Shown one piece after another: positions 1-8,519 of a stretch of 64,000 bases of DNA (positions are counted from its first letter, which is position 1; every line of letters starts with the position of its first letter). The position numbers were made by a program, and so were the translations under genes. Under the pieces are notes generated by a model. That model did not search any database. It was not told the origin of the DNA and saw only the letters and a list, made by a program, of their open reading frames with translations. This stretch comes from RBG-16-66-20 sp040752005 (GTDB taxonomy: Bacteria > Pseudomonadota > Gammaproteobacteria > Burkholderiales > SG8-39), in assembly GCA_040752005.1 (NCBI GenBank), contig JBFMFX010000020.1:1-64000 (forward strand), given 5' to 3'.

Positions 1-199
1 TGCGCGGTCGGCTTCCGCCAGCACCGCAAGCTTGTACGCCGCCGTGAAATTGCGCCGCTTCGCCACCGCGCGCACCTCCGGATCGGGCGCCGCGAGCGGC
101 GCGGCCGAACTCGCGCTCGCACCCCCCCGCTCGCGCTCGTTCGGCCGCCATCCCTGATTCAATCGCTTCCACCATCTTCAGCTTTTTCCTCTCGGACAT
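1..199 (-). mobile_element. IS3-type transposase OrfA, amino end, frameshifted and cut by window edge
   Basis: Read on the minus strand, these bases encode the start of an IS3-family OrfA, the helix-turn-helix half of a two-frame transposase. The ATG at 199 follows an AGAGG site and opens MSERKKLKMVEAIESGMAAE. The segment KRRNFTAAYKLAVLAEADRA, the usual beginning of the OrfA helix-turn-helix, lies in a different frame. The change of frame coincides with a run of seven C at 122-128; six would join the two parts. This is either an inactivating slip or a sequencing error in a homopolymer. The rest of the element lies outside the window, and no terminal inverted repeat could be confirmed on this side. 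Confidence 0.7.
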
Positions 200-284
200 C
201 GTTCGCCTCTTTTTCGACAGTAATTCTACGAAGAGAGGTGTCTCACGTTACATTGGCACAAACGGGGGGGACGGCGGCGCCTTT

Positions 285-2195
285 TCAGCCGGTTCGCTCG
301 CTCGCTTTCGGGACGATCGCTGAATGCTGCACGGGCATCCGAGAGGCGTGCGCCCGCCCGCCCTCGAACCGGATGAGCAGGCTGCTGCAACCCGGGCCGA
401 AGCGCCGGCGAATCGGGCTGCGCCTGAGCAAGGAAAGCGCCGCAAGCCAGGGTAGAACGAGCAGAAGCGGGATTGCCTGGATGACAGCCCGCGGTCGGCT
501 TGCGAAGCCTGCGCCTTGCACCACTCGCAGGGCACGAGCGAGGGCCTGGCGGATCCGCGAGCCGGCGGCAAGAAGCTGCGCGCCCTCGGCCTGCCAGCTT
601 GCGATGCTGGCGAGAAACCGGCTCTGCGCCTCGGTCAGGCCGGCATAGTTTCCCCAGTCGAGGGACTGGATATAGAGCTGGAATGTTCCCTCCTTCGCAA
701 CGAGGGCTCGGCAGCGCTCGAGCAGGAGCGGGGCTTGGTCGAGCTCGGTGCCGAGGAGATGCAGCAGTGCATGCCGCGGCCCGAGACCACCGGCGCGCGT
801 TTCGAATTGCCAGAGCCGATCCGGTGTCAGGACATGCGCATCGCTGCGGGAGCGCAGGAAAGGCTCCAAAGTAGCCGGGGCACTGGTTACCACGAGAACG
901 GGCCTTCCTCCAGCCTCGCAGATGGTCTTCAGCCCGGCTTGCAAGAGCTGCCAATCCGGCCACCGTGGATCGAGTCGGGACCGAGCGACGAACCGCGATA
1001 CCGCGAGCACCGCTCGTTTGATGATCAGCTTGCATAACGCAATCGCTGTGTACCGCGCGAAACGGAGCCGATCAGCGAGCTTGCGGCCGCGCAGCGGCCA
1101 ACCCCACTCGAGCTCCGGCGGCCAGCGAAGCGGTCCCCTCGCCCGGTTGGCCCAATGCCAGACGCCTTCGACCCAGAAGCGGTGAAAGGCGTGCGGCCTG
1201 GGTGGCGCCATTTGAGCCAACAGACGCTCGACAAACGCGTCGGTCTGCGCTCTGGCGCGCGAGATTTCCTCGGGCAGGTCGCGGCCGTGAAAAACGACAT
1301 CGTAGCGGGCGGCGCGCCGGTGCTCGGCGGTCGTCCAGCGCGACAGATCGGCCACGATTTTTCGCTCCGACACGGGTCCGAAGCGCAGCAGGGATTTTTC
1401 CGAGTCCCAGCGCTGCAATTCGAGCAGGAAGAACTCGTCCGAGTCGCCCATCATGACTTCGTCGCCCGAGGGGCACATTTCCGGGATGAAGCCGTAGTCA
1501 CAGTAGGAATTGACCGCGGTCACGACGCGCTCCGGTTTGAGGCAGAGCATGAAGGCGAGGAAGTAGCGGCCGAGCAGCGTGTGCTCGTCCACTTGCCAGA
1601 AAAGCTGATTTGGGTGACGCGTTCGCAACACGCCTTGGTTCACGATTTTCGCCAACGTGGTCGGATGCGGATGGCGCTGCGCGAGGCCGACCATTTTCCT
1701 CGGAGCCATCGCCAGCACGTGCGTGGTGCGGTCCACCTCCTCCAGGAGCACGGGCTCGAGGGTCTCGGCGGCCGCGCGAAAGCTCGGCGCCAGAACGATC
1801 CTGCGTCCTGCGAGGATGTGCTTTGACAGAGCGCGCAGCGAGCCTTCCGCGAGCACGAAGTCGGCATTCATGAATACGAAGTGCGTGTTCACCATGTCGG
1901 CGCCGCAGCCGATCACCACGCGGGCGTAGGCGAGGGTCAGGGTGACGCCGTAGACACCGCCGGTGACGAGATCGTCTATCGCGATGAACCGTACGCCGCA
2001 GAGAGCATGGAGCCGCCGGCAGGCGGCGTGCTGCCGGAGCGTTTCCACATCGCCTCGCAGCGTCGCGATGACGACCTCCAGCTCGGTCGCGGCGGCAAGC
2101 GCCGGCAGGTTCCCCGGAGCGAGAAAGGAGGGCAGCGAAAGTCGGGCGAAGCGCTCGAGGTAGGTCTCGCCCCACACGACGGTTACGAATTTCAC
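285..2195 (-). CDS. large glycosyltransferase-like protein with carboxy-terminal membrane segment
   Basis: About 636 residues. The amino half starts VKFVTVVWGETYLERF, and residues 100-130 contain VFMNADFVLAEGSL, which looks like the acidic metal-binding patch of a GT-A type nucleotide-sugar transferase; CPSGDEVMMGDSDEFF follows near residue 260. After about residue 400 comes a second, unassigned domain (LVVTSAPATLEPFLRSR), and near the end a hydrophobic stretch (AIPLLLVLPWLAALSLL) predicts a membrane anchor. The frame stays open upstream to a TTG at 2285, but conserved-looking sequence begins at the GTG at 2195, so I place the start there. It is divergent from the methyltransferase and sugar-activation genes at 2.4-5.3 kb, suggesting a surface glycan role. 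Substrate unknown. Confidence 0.6.
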   Translation of the reverse strand: MKFVTVVWGETYLERFARLSLPSFLAPGNLPALAAATELEVVIATLRGDVETLRQHAACRRLHALCGVRFIAIDDLVTGGVYGVTLTLAYARVVIGCGADMVNTHFVFMNADFVLAEGSLRALSKHILAGRRIVLAPSFRAAAETLEPVLLEEVDRTTHVLAMAPRKMVGLAQRHPHPTTLAKIVNQGVLRTRHPNQLFWQVDEHTLLGRYFLAFMLCLKPERVVTAVNSYCDYGFIPEMCPSGDEVMMGDSDEFFLLELQRWDSEKSLLRFGPVSERKIVADLSRWTTAEHRRAARYDVVFHGRDLPEEISRARAQTDAFVERLLAQMAPPRPHAFHRFWVEGVWHWANRARGPLRWPPELEWGWPLRGRKLADRLRFARYTAIALCKLIIKRAVLAVSRFVARSRLDPRWPDWQLLQAGLKTICEAGGRPVLVVTSAPATLEPFLRSRSDAHVLTPDRLWQFETRAGGLGPRHALLHLLGTELDQAPLLLERCRALVAKEGTFQLYIQSLDWGNYAGLTEAQSRFLASIASWQAEGAQLLAAGSRIRQALARALRVVQGAGFASRPRAVIQAIPLLLVLPWLAALSLLRRSPIRRRFGPGCSSLLIRFEGGRAHASRMPVQHSAIVPKASERTG

Positions 2196-2403
2196 CTTCG
2201 GGCGCACGGATTCGGGATTTTCAGGGACGGGCGCAGGCGGCCTTGCGAGCGGCTGGGGGCACCAATGCCGCGCGTTGTCGCGCAATGCGCGCCGCAGACA
2301 GGTTCGCGCATGGTGCCGGCATTTGCCGTTATGCTAGCATTGTCGGCCGGGGCAGGGAGCGCTGACTGCCGGGCGCCGAGACGAGGTTTCCGAAAATCCC
2401 GCC

Positions 2404-3160
2404 ATGTCCAAGAACGGACTGCCCGATCCGGAGCGCGGGGAGCTGAAGAGTCGCGAGCCTCAGTACCAGGAGTGCATCGAGGCTGCCCTGAGCCGCGGCT
2501 TCGAGCGGCTGGGGCTGCGGGCGAGCCAGAGCTGGCACGAGGAGCCGAAGCACCTGCTGTTTCGGCTCGCGCGCTACAAGTTTGTCGCGAAAATGCTCGC
2601 GGGAGCCGAGCACGTGCTCGAGATCGGCTGCGGCGATGCCTTCGGAACGTGCATCGTGCAGCAGTACGTGAAGCGCCTCAGCGCTACCGACTTCGACGCG
2701 GTATTTCTGGAGGACGTCGAGGCGCGGATGGTGCCGCGCTGGCACTTCACGGTGTTCCAGCACGACCCGCTCGCTGGGCCGATCGCGGGAAGCTACGACG
2801 GCGTCTTCGCGCTCGATGTGCTGGAGCATATCCGGCCGCGGGACGAGGACACTTCTTCTGAAGAACACCCTCGCGCCACTCCTGCCGCATGCGGTCGCCA
2901 TCTACGGCATGCCTTCGCTCGAGAGCCAGGCCCATGCTTCGGCCACGAGCCGGGCTGGTCACGTCAACTGCAAGAGTATGCCGGACTTCAAAAACACGAT
3001 GCAGCGCTATTTCCACAACGTGTTCATGTTCTCGATGAACGACGAAGTGGTACACACGGGATTCCACCCCATGGCCCATTACTTGCTGGCGCCGCCAAAA
3101 AGCAGATTTGAGCCGGACGCGCCCAGGGGCGGCATGAGCACCGGAGAGCTGCGGCGGTGA
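2404..3160 (+). pseudogene. class I SAM-dependent methyltransferase, one frameshift
   Basis: The first frame from the ATG at 2404 has the SAM-binding motif VLEIGCGDAFGT (about residue 75) and the acidic/motif-II stretch GVFALDVLEHIRPRDEDT. It then loses sense near 2850, while the next frame (one base over) continues as LLKNTLAPLLPHAVAIYGMP and runs to a stop at 3158-3160. The two parts together make a protein of about 250 residues, a normal length for this fold. The break lies in the short repetitive stretch acttcttctgaag. Its end overlaps the next gene by four bases (GTGA), so it belongs to the same operon as the sugar kinase fusion. It may be a true decay event or a one-base sequence error. 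Confidence 0.7.
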
Positions 3161-4635
3161 GAGACGAGCGCCCGGATATCGTGGAGGAGATCCGGTCGCT
3201 GGCGGCCCCGCACCGGCGAATCGTCTTCGTCTCCGGCAACTTCAACGTCGTCCATCCCGGCCACCTCCGGCTGCTCAAGTTCGCGCGCGAGTGCGGCGAC
3301 TTCCTGGTCGTCGGCGTGAACGACCAGCAGCCCGAGAAGCTGGCCGTTCCGAGCGAGCTGCGGCTGGAAGGGGTGCGGGCGGTTGCGCTGGTTGATTATG
3401 CTTTCCTGTTGCGCGAGCCGCCCGAAGTCTTCATCGCGAGATTGAAGCCCGCGGTGGTCGTGAAGGGCAAGGAGTTCGAGGGGCAGGACAATCCCGAGCA
3501 GGCGGCAGTGGCCGCCTATGGGGGGAAGCTCCTCTTCGGCTCGGGCGAGGTGCGGTTCTCCTCGCTCGATCTGCTGCGGCGCGAGTATTTCGAGCCGAAT
3601 CTTTCTGCCATTCGTAAGCCCGAAGAGTATCCCCGGCGGCACGGTTTTTCGATCGAAGCACTGAAGGCTCATCTGGCGCGTTTCGACGGAATGCGGGTGC
3701 TCGTCGTCGGCGATCTCGTCGTGGACGAGTACGTGGACTGCGAGCCGCTCGGCATGTCGCGGGAAGATCCTACTATCGTGGTCGCACCGCTCCAGAGCCG
3801 CCGCTTCGTGGGGGGGGCCGGCATCGTCGCCGCGCACGCGCGCGGGCTCGGGGCGGAGGTGGACTATGTCGGGCTCGCCGGCGTGGATCGCGTTGCGGCG
3901 TTCGCGCGCGAGACGCTCGAGCGCTACGGGGTGCGCGCGGCGATCGTGGGCGACGACACGCGCCCGACCACCCTCAAGCAGCGCTACCGCGCCGAGGGGC
4001 GCACGCTGCTTCGCGTGAGCCATCTCCGGCAGCACGACGCGCACCCCGAGATCGCTGCCGAGATCCGCGCCGCGGTCGAGGCGCGCCTGCCCGCGACCGA
4101 TTTGCTCATCTTCGCCGATTTCAACTACGGCTGCCTGCCGCAGCCGCTGGTGGAGTCTCTGATCGAGTCGGGGCGCTCCCGTGGCCTCGCCATGGTCGCC
4201 GACAGTCAGGCCTCTTCGCAGGTCGGAGACGTGTCGCGCTTCACCGGCATGCGGCTCATCACCCCGACCGAGCACGAGGCGCGGCTCGCGCTGCGCGACT
4301 GGAACTCGGGGCTCGCGGTGCTCGCTGACGCGCTGCGCCGCAAAGCACGCGCCGAGCACGTCGTGATCACGCTGGGTGCGGAGGGGCTGCTCGTGCACGG
4401 GTCTAACGGGCGCGATTGGGATACCGACCGGCTTCCCGCGTTCAACACCGCACCCAGGGATCCAGCCGGAGCGGGCGATTCGTTCCTTGCCTGCGCGGCG
4501 ATGGCGCTCACCGCCGGCGTGGACATCTGGCAGAGCGTCTACCTCGGGGCACTCGCGGCAGCCTGCCAGATCGCGCGCGTGGGCAATACGCCGCTTACGC
4601 GCAGCGATCTCGTGGCCGAGATCGAGCTGCCTTAG
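3157..4635 (+). CDS. bifunctional nucleotidyltransferase / PfkB-family sugar kinase (HldE-like, reversed domain order)
   Basis: 492 residues starting at a GTG that overlaps the preceding stop. Residues 20-150 are a cytidylyltransferase-type domain with the HxGH-like signature GNFNVVHPGHLRLL and later VVVKGKEFEG. Residues 175-492 are a ribokinase/PfkB carbohydrate kinase: RVLVVGDLVVDEYVD near the front and the anion-hole and catalytic base motif DPAGAGDSFLACAAMAL near the end. Enterobacterial HldE carries the same two activities for ADP-heptose synthesis, but with kinase first and transferase second. By inference this enzyme phosphorylates and activates a heptose or a related sugar for LPS or glycoprotein synthesis. 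The GTG-started sugar-1-phosphate nucleotidyltransferase follows two bases after its stop. Confidence 0.85.
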   Translation: MRDERPDIVEEIRSLAAPHRRIVFVSGNFNVVHPGHLRLLKFARECGDFLVVGVNDQQPEKLAVPSELRLEGVRAVALVDYAFLLREPPEVFIARLKPAVVVKGKEFEGQDNPEQAAVAAYGGKLLFGSGEVRFSSLDLLRREYFEPNLSAIRKPEEYPRRHGFSIEALKAHLARFDGMRVLVVGDLVVDEYVDCEPLGMSREDPTIVVAPLQSRRFVGGAGIVAAHARGLGAEVDYVGLAGVDRVAAFARETLERYGVRAAIVGDDTRPTTLKQRYRAEGRTLLRVSHLRQHDAHPEIAAEIRAAVEARLPATDLLIFADFNYGCLPQPLVESLIESGRSRGLAMVADSQASSQVGDVSRFTGMRLITPTEHEARLALRDWNSGLAVLADALRRKARAEHVVITLGAEGLLVHGSNGRDWDTDRLPAFNTAPRDPAGAGDSFLACAAMALTAGVDIWQSVYLGALAAACQIARVGNTPLTRSDLVAEIELP

Positions 4636-4637
4636 CC

Positions 4638-5345
4638 GTGCGGGCGCTGCTCCTTGCGGCGGGACTCGGCACGCGGTTGCGCCCGCTCACCGATCGCATT
4701 CCGAAATGCCTCGTGCCGATTCGCGGCAGGCCGCTGCTTGGCTACTGGCTCGATCTTCTGCTCGGCAACGGCATCGAGCGGGTGCTAGTCAACACCCATC
4801 ACTTGGCGGGGGCGGTGCGCGACTTCGTAGCAGGCTCGCCGTGGCGCAACCGGGTGGCGCTCGTCCATGAGGAGCGGCTGCTTGGAACCGGCGGCACCGT
4901 ACTCGCGAACCGGGCCTTTTTCGACGGTAACGCGTTTCTCGTCGCGCATGCCGACAACCTCACGCGCTTCGACGTCCAAGCTTTTATGCGGCGGCATGAA
5001 AGGCGTCCAGCAGGCGTCGCGATCACGATGATGACCTTTCGCACCGACAGCCCGCAAAGCTGCGGCGTCGTGCAAGAGGATGCGCGCGGGGTGGTGACGG
5101 CGTTTCACGAGAAGGTCGCCAATCCCCCGGGCGACCGGGCGAACGCCGCGGTCTATATCTTCGAACCGGAGGTCATCGAGTTCCTCGCGAGCCTGGGGAA
5201 GGACGTGATTGATCTCAGCACGGAAGTGATCCCGGCCTTCGTCGGGCGCATTCTCACTTTTCATAACAGCGACTACCACCGCGACATCGGCACGCCGGAA
5301 GCCTTGCGGCGCGCGGAAGCCGAGTTCGGATGCGAGTGGCGCTGA
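4638..5345 (+). CDS. sugar-1-phosphate nucleotidyltransferase (HddC/ManC-like)
   Basis: 235 residues from a GTG at 4638, two bases after the upstream stop. The nucleotide-binding signature ALLLAAGLGTRLRPLTD is at the extreme amino end, which fixes the start, and IPKCLVPIRGRPLL with its conserved lysine follows at once. HADNLTR provides the metal-binding Asp and GTGGTVLANRAFF the substrate loop. The family makes NDP-sugars from NTP and a sugar phosphate; together with the preceding kinase fusion it suggests a GDP- or ADP-activated heptose or mannose type sugar. The exact sugar and nucleotide cannot be read from sequence. It is the last gene of this plus-strand operon. Confidence 0.85.
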   Translation: MRALLLAAGLGTRLRPLTDRIPKCLVPIRGRPLLGYWLDLLLGNGIERVLVNTHHLAGAVRDFVAGSPWRNRVALVHEERLLGTGGTVLANRAFFDGNAFLVAHADNLTRFDVQAFMRRHERRPAGVAITMMTFRTDSPQSCGVVQEDARGVVTAFHEKVANPPGDRANAAVYIFEPEVIEFLASLGKDVIDLSTEVIPAFVGRILTFHNSDYHRDIGTPEALRRAEAEFGCEWR

Positions 5346-5443
5346 CCGCTAAATAATCGGTTCTGGAAAGCGACCCAGCGGCAGCGTGGCCGTCGCCTAG
5401 AAATCAAGTTGCCCACCGAAAGCGATGGCCACTCCTTACCCGG

Positions 5444-5924
5444 TTAACAGCGCTTCGGGGGCTCCACCACCAGCGCCCCCAGGCACGCCGCCACCAAGTG
5501 CGAGCCGGTGTCTCCGGGCTGGTGCGGGCGGCTCCCGCCTGCTCCGGCCGTCAGATGATCGAGAGTACTCCGAACATATTCGATGTACCGGAGATAATCC
5601 TTTGGACACGATCGGATGGAATCGCGCCCGATTCGGCGATCGGCATCGCTATAGTTGCACACCAAGATGTCGCACAGCTCCGCGCCGCGCGCGATCTGCG
5701 TGGCGAAGTCCTGCGGGGCATAGACCCGGGGCCGAACGCAGCAGGAACCCATCGCGGGAGGCAAGGCCGCTTGAGCAGCCCTCGCCGGTGCCGAGTTTGC
5801 TCACCCGATGCTCGTTGAAATCTATGGCGCGCCTCACGATGCGCTCCGCCTGGTGCTTCAGCGCCGCGAGTTCGACGAAGTCGCCAGTCAGAGAGGCGAG
5901 CGTTTCCTTCTCGAACCGGGTCAT
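5444..5924 (-). pseudogene. decayed HepT-like (DUF86) HEPN ribonuclease gene
   Basis: Two minus-strand frames each give part of a DUF86/HepT-type protein. The first (from 5924) has LKHQAERIVRRAIDFNEHRV and ASRDGFL; the second, one frame over, continues with VYAPQDFATQIARGAELCD and KDYLRYIEYVRSTLDHL. At the place where intact HepT proteins carry the catalytic RX4-6HxY signature (typically GLRN followed by HEY), this copy reads ELCDILVCNY, so both the catalytic Arg and His are replaced. Frameshift and lost active site together indicate a dead toxin. No partner MNT antitoxin is readable next to it. It sits just downstream of rfbD, in the same orientation as the other modules of this locus. Confidence 0.6.
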
Positions 5925-6311
5925 CCGTTCCAGATCCTCGACGGCCGCTTCAAGATCACGACCAGCCGCTGCTCGTCCCTCCTTCCTCGCCCGATCGACG
6001 TCTCAACAACGCTATCCTGTCGAGCCGAGGCGGCGGGCTGCTCGTCAGCAGAAAGGCCGCAGCTTGCGGGCGCAAACCCGGCGCCGGTGGCGCTCGCGGG
6101 TCGATCGTGCTCCGGTGGCTACCCTGTTCCCGGATGGCTCGCGGTGTAGCGGCAGTGACATGCGGGATCAGGTCCTCGATGAGGAGCCCGTCGAAGGCGC
6201 GGTGCCATCCGGTACGCTCATGTTCCTGTCGCGGTGGGCGCGGGGCAAAAGGCCGTCTCGTTCGTGGCCCGAACGGCGAAAAGTTGCCGGGCGGCCGCCG
6301 GCCGAGCGCGA
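5925..6311. other. 387 bp without a confident gene
   Basis: No intact reading frame with recognisable family features covers this stretch between the dead HepT and rfbD. One minus-strand frame contains GWHRAFDGLLIEDLIPHV, which faintly resembles the middle of alpha/beta-hydrolase esterases, but the surrounding residues are proline/arginine-rich and look out of frame. It may be debris of a lost gene. No terminator or repeat was recognised. Confidence 0.4.
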
Positions 6312-7166
6312 TCACGCGAACTCGATAAGCCCGACCTCGACCCGCTCGAACACCTCGCGCCAGTCCATGGCGGGAAGATCGAAGGCGGCGCGCGCGCGGC
6401 TTGAGTCGAGCACCGAGTAGGCCGGCCGGCGCGCCGCCGCCGGATATTCGGCGGTGGAGATCGGTGTGACCGCCACCTCGAGCCCCAGCCGCGCGACGAT
6501 CGCGCGCGCAAAGCCGCACCAGGTGGTGCTTCCGGCCGGCGCGAGATGGTACAGGCCTTCGGCGCGCTCTGCCGCGGCGAGGATGCGCACGCTCGCCTCG
6601 GCGAGGAACGCGGCGCTGGTGGGAACGCCGGTCTGATCGTCCACCACGCGCAGCGGCTCGCCCGCGCGCGCCCGGCGCGCGATCGCGAGCAGAAAGTTCC
6701 TGCCGTGCGGTGCGTACACCCAGCTTGTGCGCAGGATGAGGTGCCGGGCGCCGCTTGCGCGCAGCGCCTGCTCGCCCGCGAGCTTGGTGCGGCCGTACAC
6801 GTTGAGCGGATTGGGCGGATCGTCCTCGACGTAGGGCGCGCGCTTTTCGCCGTCGAACACGTAGTCGGTCGAGTAGTGAACGAGGAGCGCCCCCAGGCGC
6901 CTTGCCTCTTCGGCGAGCACCGCGGGCGCGGTCGCGTTCACCGCATGCGCGGCCTCGGGCTCGGCCTCGGCGCGGTCCACCGCGGTGTAGGCGGCGGCGT
7001 TGACGATCACCTGGGGCCTCGCCGCGCGCACGGTGCGCCGGATCGCGTCCGGATCCGACAGATCGAGCGCGGCCCGATCGGTGGCGACGAGCTCGCCCAG
7101 CGCCGGCAGCCGCCGCGCGAGTTCCCGGCCGAGTTGGCCGCCCGCCCCGGTGAGCAGGATCCTCAC
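6312..7166 (-). CDS. rfbD: dTDP-4-dehydrorhamnose reductase
   Basis: 284 residues from a GTG at 7166. It makes dTDP-L-rhamnose by NADPH-dependent reduction, the last step of the rhamnose pathway. The Rossmann motif RILLTGAGGQLGREL is at the amino end; HYSTDYVFDG and YGRTKLAGEQAL supply the SDR active-site Thr and YxxxK. Length matches RmlD. It is separated from rfbC by a HEPN/MNT pair, and the MNT stop lies only a few bases upstream of the rfbD start, so rfbD is probably translated from the same message as the module. Confidence 0.95.
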   Translation of the reverse strand: MRILLTGAGGQLGRELARRLPALGELVATDRAALDLSDPDAIRRTVRAARPQVIVNAAAYTAVDRAEAEPEAAHAVNATAPAVLAEEARRLGALLVHYSTDYVFDGEKRAPYVEDDPPNPLNVYGRTKLAGEQALRASGARHLILRTSWVYAPHGRNFLLAIARRARAGEPLRVVDDQTGVPTSAAFLAEASVRILAAAERAEGLYHLAPAGSTTWCGFARAIVARLGLEVAVTPISTAEYPAAARRPAYSVLDSSRARAAFDLPAMDWREVFERVEVGLIEFA

Positions 7167-7172
7167 GTGCGG

Positions 7173-7532
7173 CTATGGATAAACCCAGACCGTCTCGGCG
7201 CGCAACCGCTCGGCGAACCGGTCGTGGCGCTGCTCCAACTCCCGCCACTCGGTATCGGTGTACACGAGCAGTTCGGCCGGAACGGGAAGGCCCGCGACGT
7301 CGAAATCGAGGGCACGCTCGGCAAACGGCCGGTGCGACTCGCTGACCACCACGACGAGGTCCAGGTCGCTGCCGACCCCCCAGTCGCCGCGCGCGTACGA
7401 GCCAAAGTAGCCCAGCCGCAACAGCTCCGGGTGCCTCGCCGCGAGCTCGCGCGCGAGCCGTCGGGCGGCCGCCTCAACCTCGGCGCGATCCGGCCATTTG
7501 AGTACGCGCGTATTCGATGATCTCACCGGCAT
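7173..7532 (-). CDS. MNT-domain nucleotidyltransferase, partner of the HEPN protein upstream
   Basis: 119 residues. The minimal nucleotidyltransferase signature GSYARGDWGVGSDLDLVVV has the Gly-Ser and both Asp residues of the DxD metal site. In HEPN/MNT systems this protein is the antitoxin, in studied cases AMPylating the HEPN toxin; that mechanism is assumed here, not shown. The first ATG at 7532 lies inside the HEPN gene, giving a 59-base overlap; no better in-frame start was seen downstream, so translation is probably coupled. It ends six bases before rfbD. Confidence 0.8.
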   Translation of the reverse strand: MPVRSSNTRVLKWPDRAEVEAAARRLARELAARHPELLRLGYFGSYARGDWGVGSDLDLVVVVSESHRPFAERALDFDVAGLPVPAELLVYTDTEWRELEQRHDRFAERLRAETVWVYP

Positions 7533-7872
7533 AGCGAATCGCCTGTTCGCTCTGGATTATCCCGTAGTGCTCGAACGGAGCGCCCGCCGGATGGCCGTTG
7601 GCGTAGCGCGTCGCAACGTAAAAGTTGTCGAGCACCTTTGCCTTCTCGACCATCTCGGGCGGCGGCGCGCTCGGCAACTCGCGCAGCAACTGCGCGATCA
7701 CGTGGCCCCAGGCGTCCTGGCCGGAGGCCAGATGCAGGGCCTTGACCGCCTTCTCGGCCGCCTGCTGCGCGGCAAAGCAAGCCCATTCGTGGCGGTCGGC
7801 CGCCTGCGAATCGCGCGCTTGCGCGAGGTCGCGTTCGGCCTGCGCCATCCAGTCGGCTGCCCGATTCGTCAT
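7474..7872 (-). CDS. HEPN-domain protein (putative toxin of a HEPN/MNT pair)
   Basis: 132 residues, with the typical HEPN helix ACFAAQQAAEKAVKALHLAS near residue 35 and DNFYVATRYANGHP then FEHYG in the second half. This subfamily usually stands with an MNT partner, as here. Order is HEPN first, MNT second. The pair separates rfbC from rfbD. Just upstream lies a palindromic repeat that runs up to the end of rfbC. Confidence 0.8.
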   Translation of the reverse strand: MTNRAADWMAQAERDLAQARDSQAADRHEWACFAAQQAAEKAVKALHLASGQDAWGHVIAQLLRELPSAPPPEMVEKAKVLDNFYVATRYANGHPAGAPFEHYGIIQSEQAIRYAGEIIEYARTQMAGSRRG

Positions 7873-7897
7873 CTGCGTGCCCGCGCGTCCATCTTAG

Positions 7898-7939
7898 CGA
7901 AAAATCAGGGTCAGACCCGGGTCCGACCCCTGATTTTCG
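7898..7939. repeat. palindromic intergenic repeat, copy 1
   Basis: A 42-base imperfect palindrome whose arms read cgaaaaatcagggtc and gacccctgattttcg, with cccggg at its centre. Related elements lie at 8491, 27722 and 55064. It ends exactly at the rfbC stop codon. REP-like elements of this look are common between betaproteobacterial genes and can fold as hairpins in RNA. Confidence 0.8.
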
Positions 7940-8485
7940 TCAGGGGAAGGTGTCGGCCTGGGCGAGCGGCACGCCGCGCCGGTCCTTCTCGGCGAGGATC
8001 GGCTCGCCGGCGAGCGGCCAGGCGATCGCGAGCGCCGGATCGTTCCAGGCGAGCGAGCGCTCGTGCTCCGGCGCGTAGTAGTCGGTGGTCTTGTAGAGGA
8101 ACTCGGCCGCCTCGGAGGTGACGAGATAACCGTGCGCGAATCCGGGCGGGATCCACGCCATGCGCCGGGACTCGGCCGAGAGCCGGAACCCCACCCAGCG
8201 GCCGAAGGTGGGGGAGCTTCGGCGCAGATCCACCGCGACGTCGAAGACCTCGCCCGCGATGCAGCGCACGAGCTTTCCCTGCGGCTGGCGGATCTGGTAG
8301 TGCAGGCCGCGCAGCACGTTTCGCACCGAGCGCGAATGATTGTCCTGCACGAATTCGACGTCCACGCCGGTCGCCTCGCGGAACGCTCTGCGGTTGTAGC
8401 TTTCGAAGAAAAACCCGCGCTCGTCGCCGAACACCCGCGGCTCGAGCAGCAGGACATCCGGGATCTCGGTGCGGATGGCGCGCAT
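7940..8485 (-). CDS. rfbC: dTDP-4-dehydrorhamnose 3,5-epimerase
   Basis: 181 residues from an ATG at 8485, the usual RmlC length. It epimerises C3 and C5 of dTDP-4-keto-6-deoxyglucose. Recognisable cupin features are FGDERGFFFESYN, QDNHSRS, the active-site His region VLRGLHYQ, and the IPPGFAHGYLV strand. Palindromic repeats sit immediately on both sides, and a HEPN/MNT pair lies between it and rfbD. Confidence 0.96.
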   Translation of the reverse strand: MRAIRTEIPDVLLLEPRVFGDERGFFFESYNRRAFREATGVDVEFVQDNHSRSVRNVLRGLHYQIRQPQGKLVRCIAGEVFDVAVDLRRSSPTFGRWVGFRLSAESRRMAWIPPGFAHGYLVTSEAAEFLYKTTDYYAPEHERSLAWNDPALAIAWPLAGEPILAEKDRRGVPLAQADTFP

Positions 8486-8490
8486 CGCCA

Positions 8491-8516
8491 GAAAATGGGG
8501 TCTGACCCTGATTTTC
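8491..8516. repeat. palindromic intergenic repeat, copy 2
   Basis: The stretch gaaaatggggtctgaccctg plus attttc is a shorter version of the repeat at 7898. It fills the gap between rfbA and rfbC, so rfbC is bracketed by two copies. Confidence 0.75.
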
Positions 8517-8519
8517 GGG

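Noticed and set aside
6107..6290. Short stretch resembling an alpha/beta-hydrolase esterase
   Set aside because: Only about 18 residues look similar and the flanks do not extend it, so no gene call was made.
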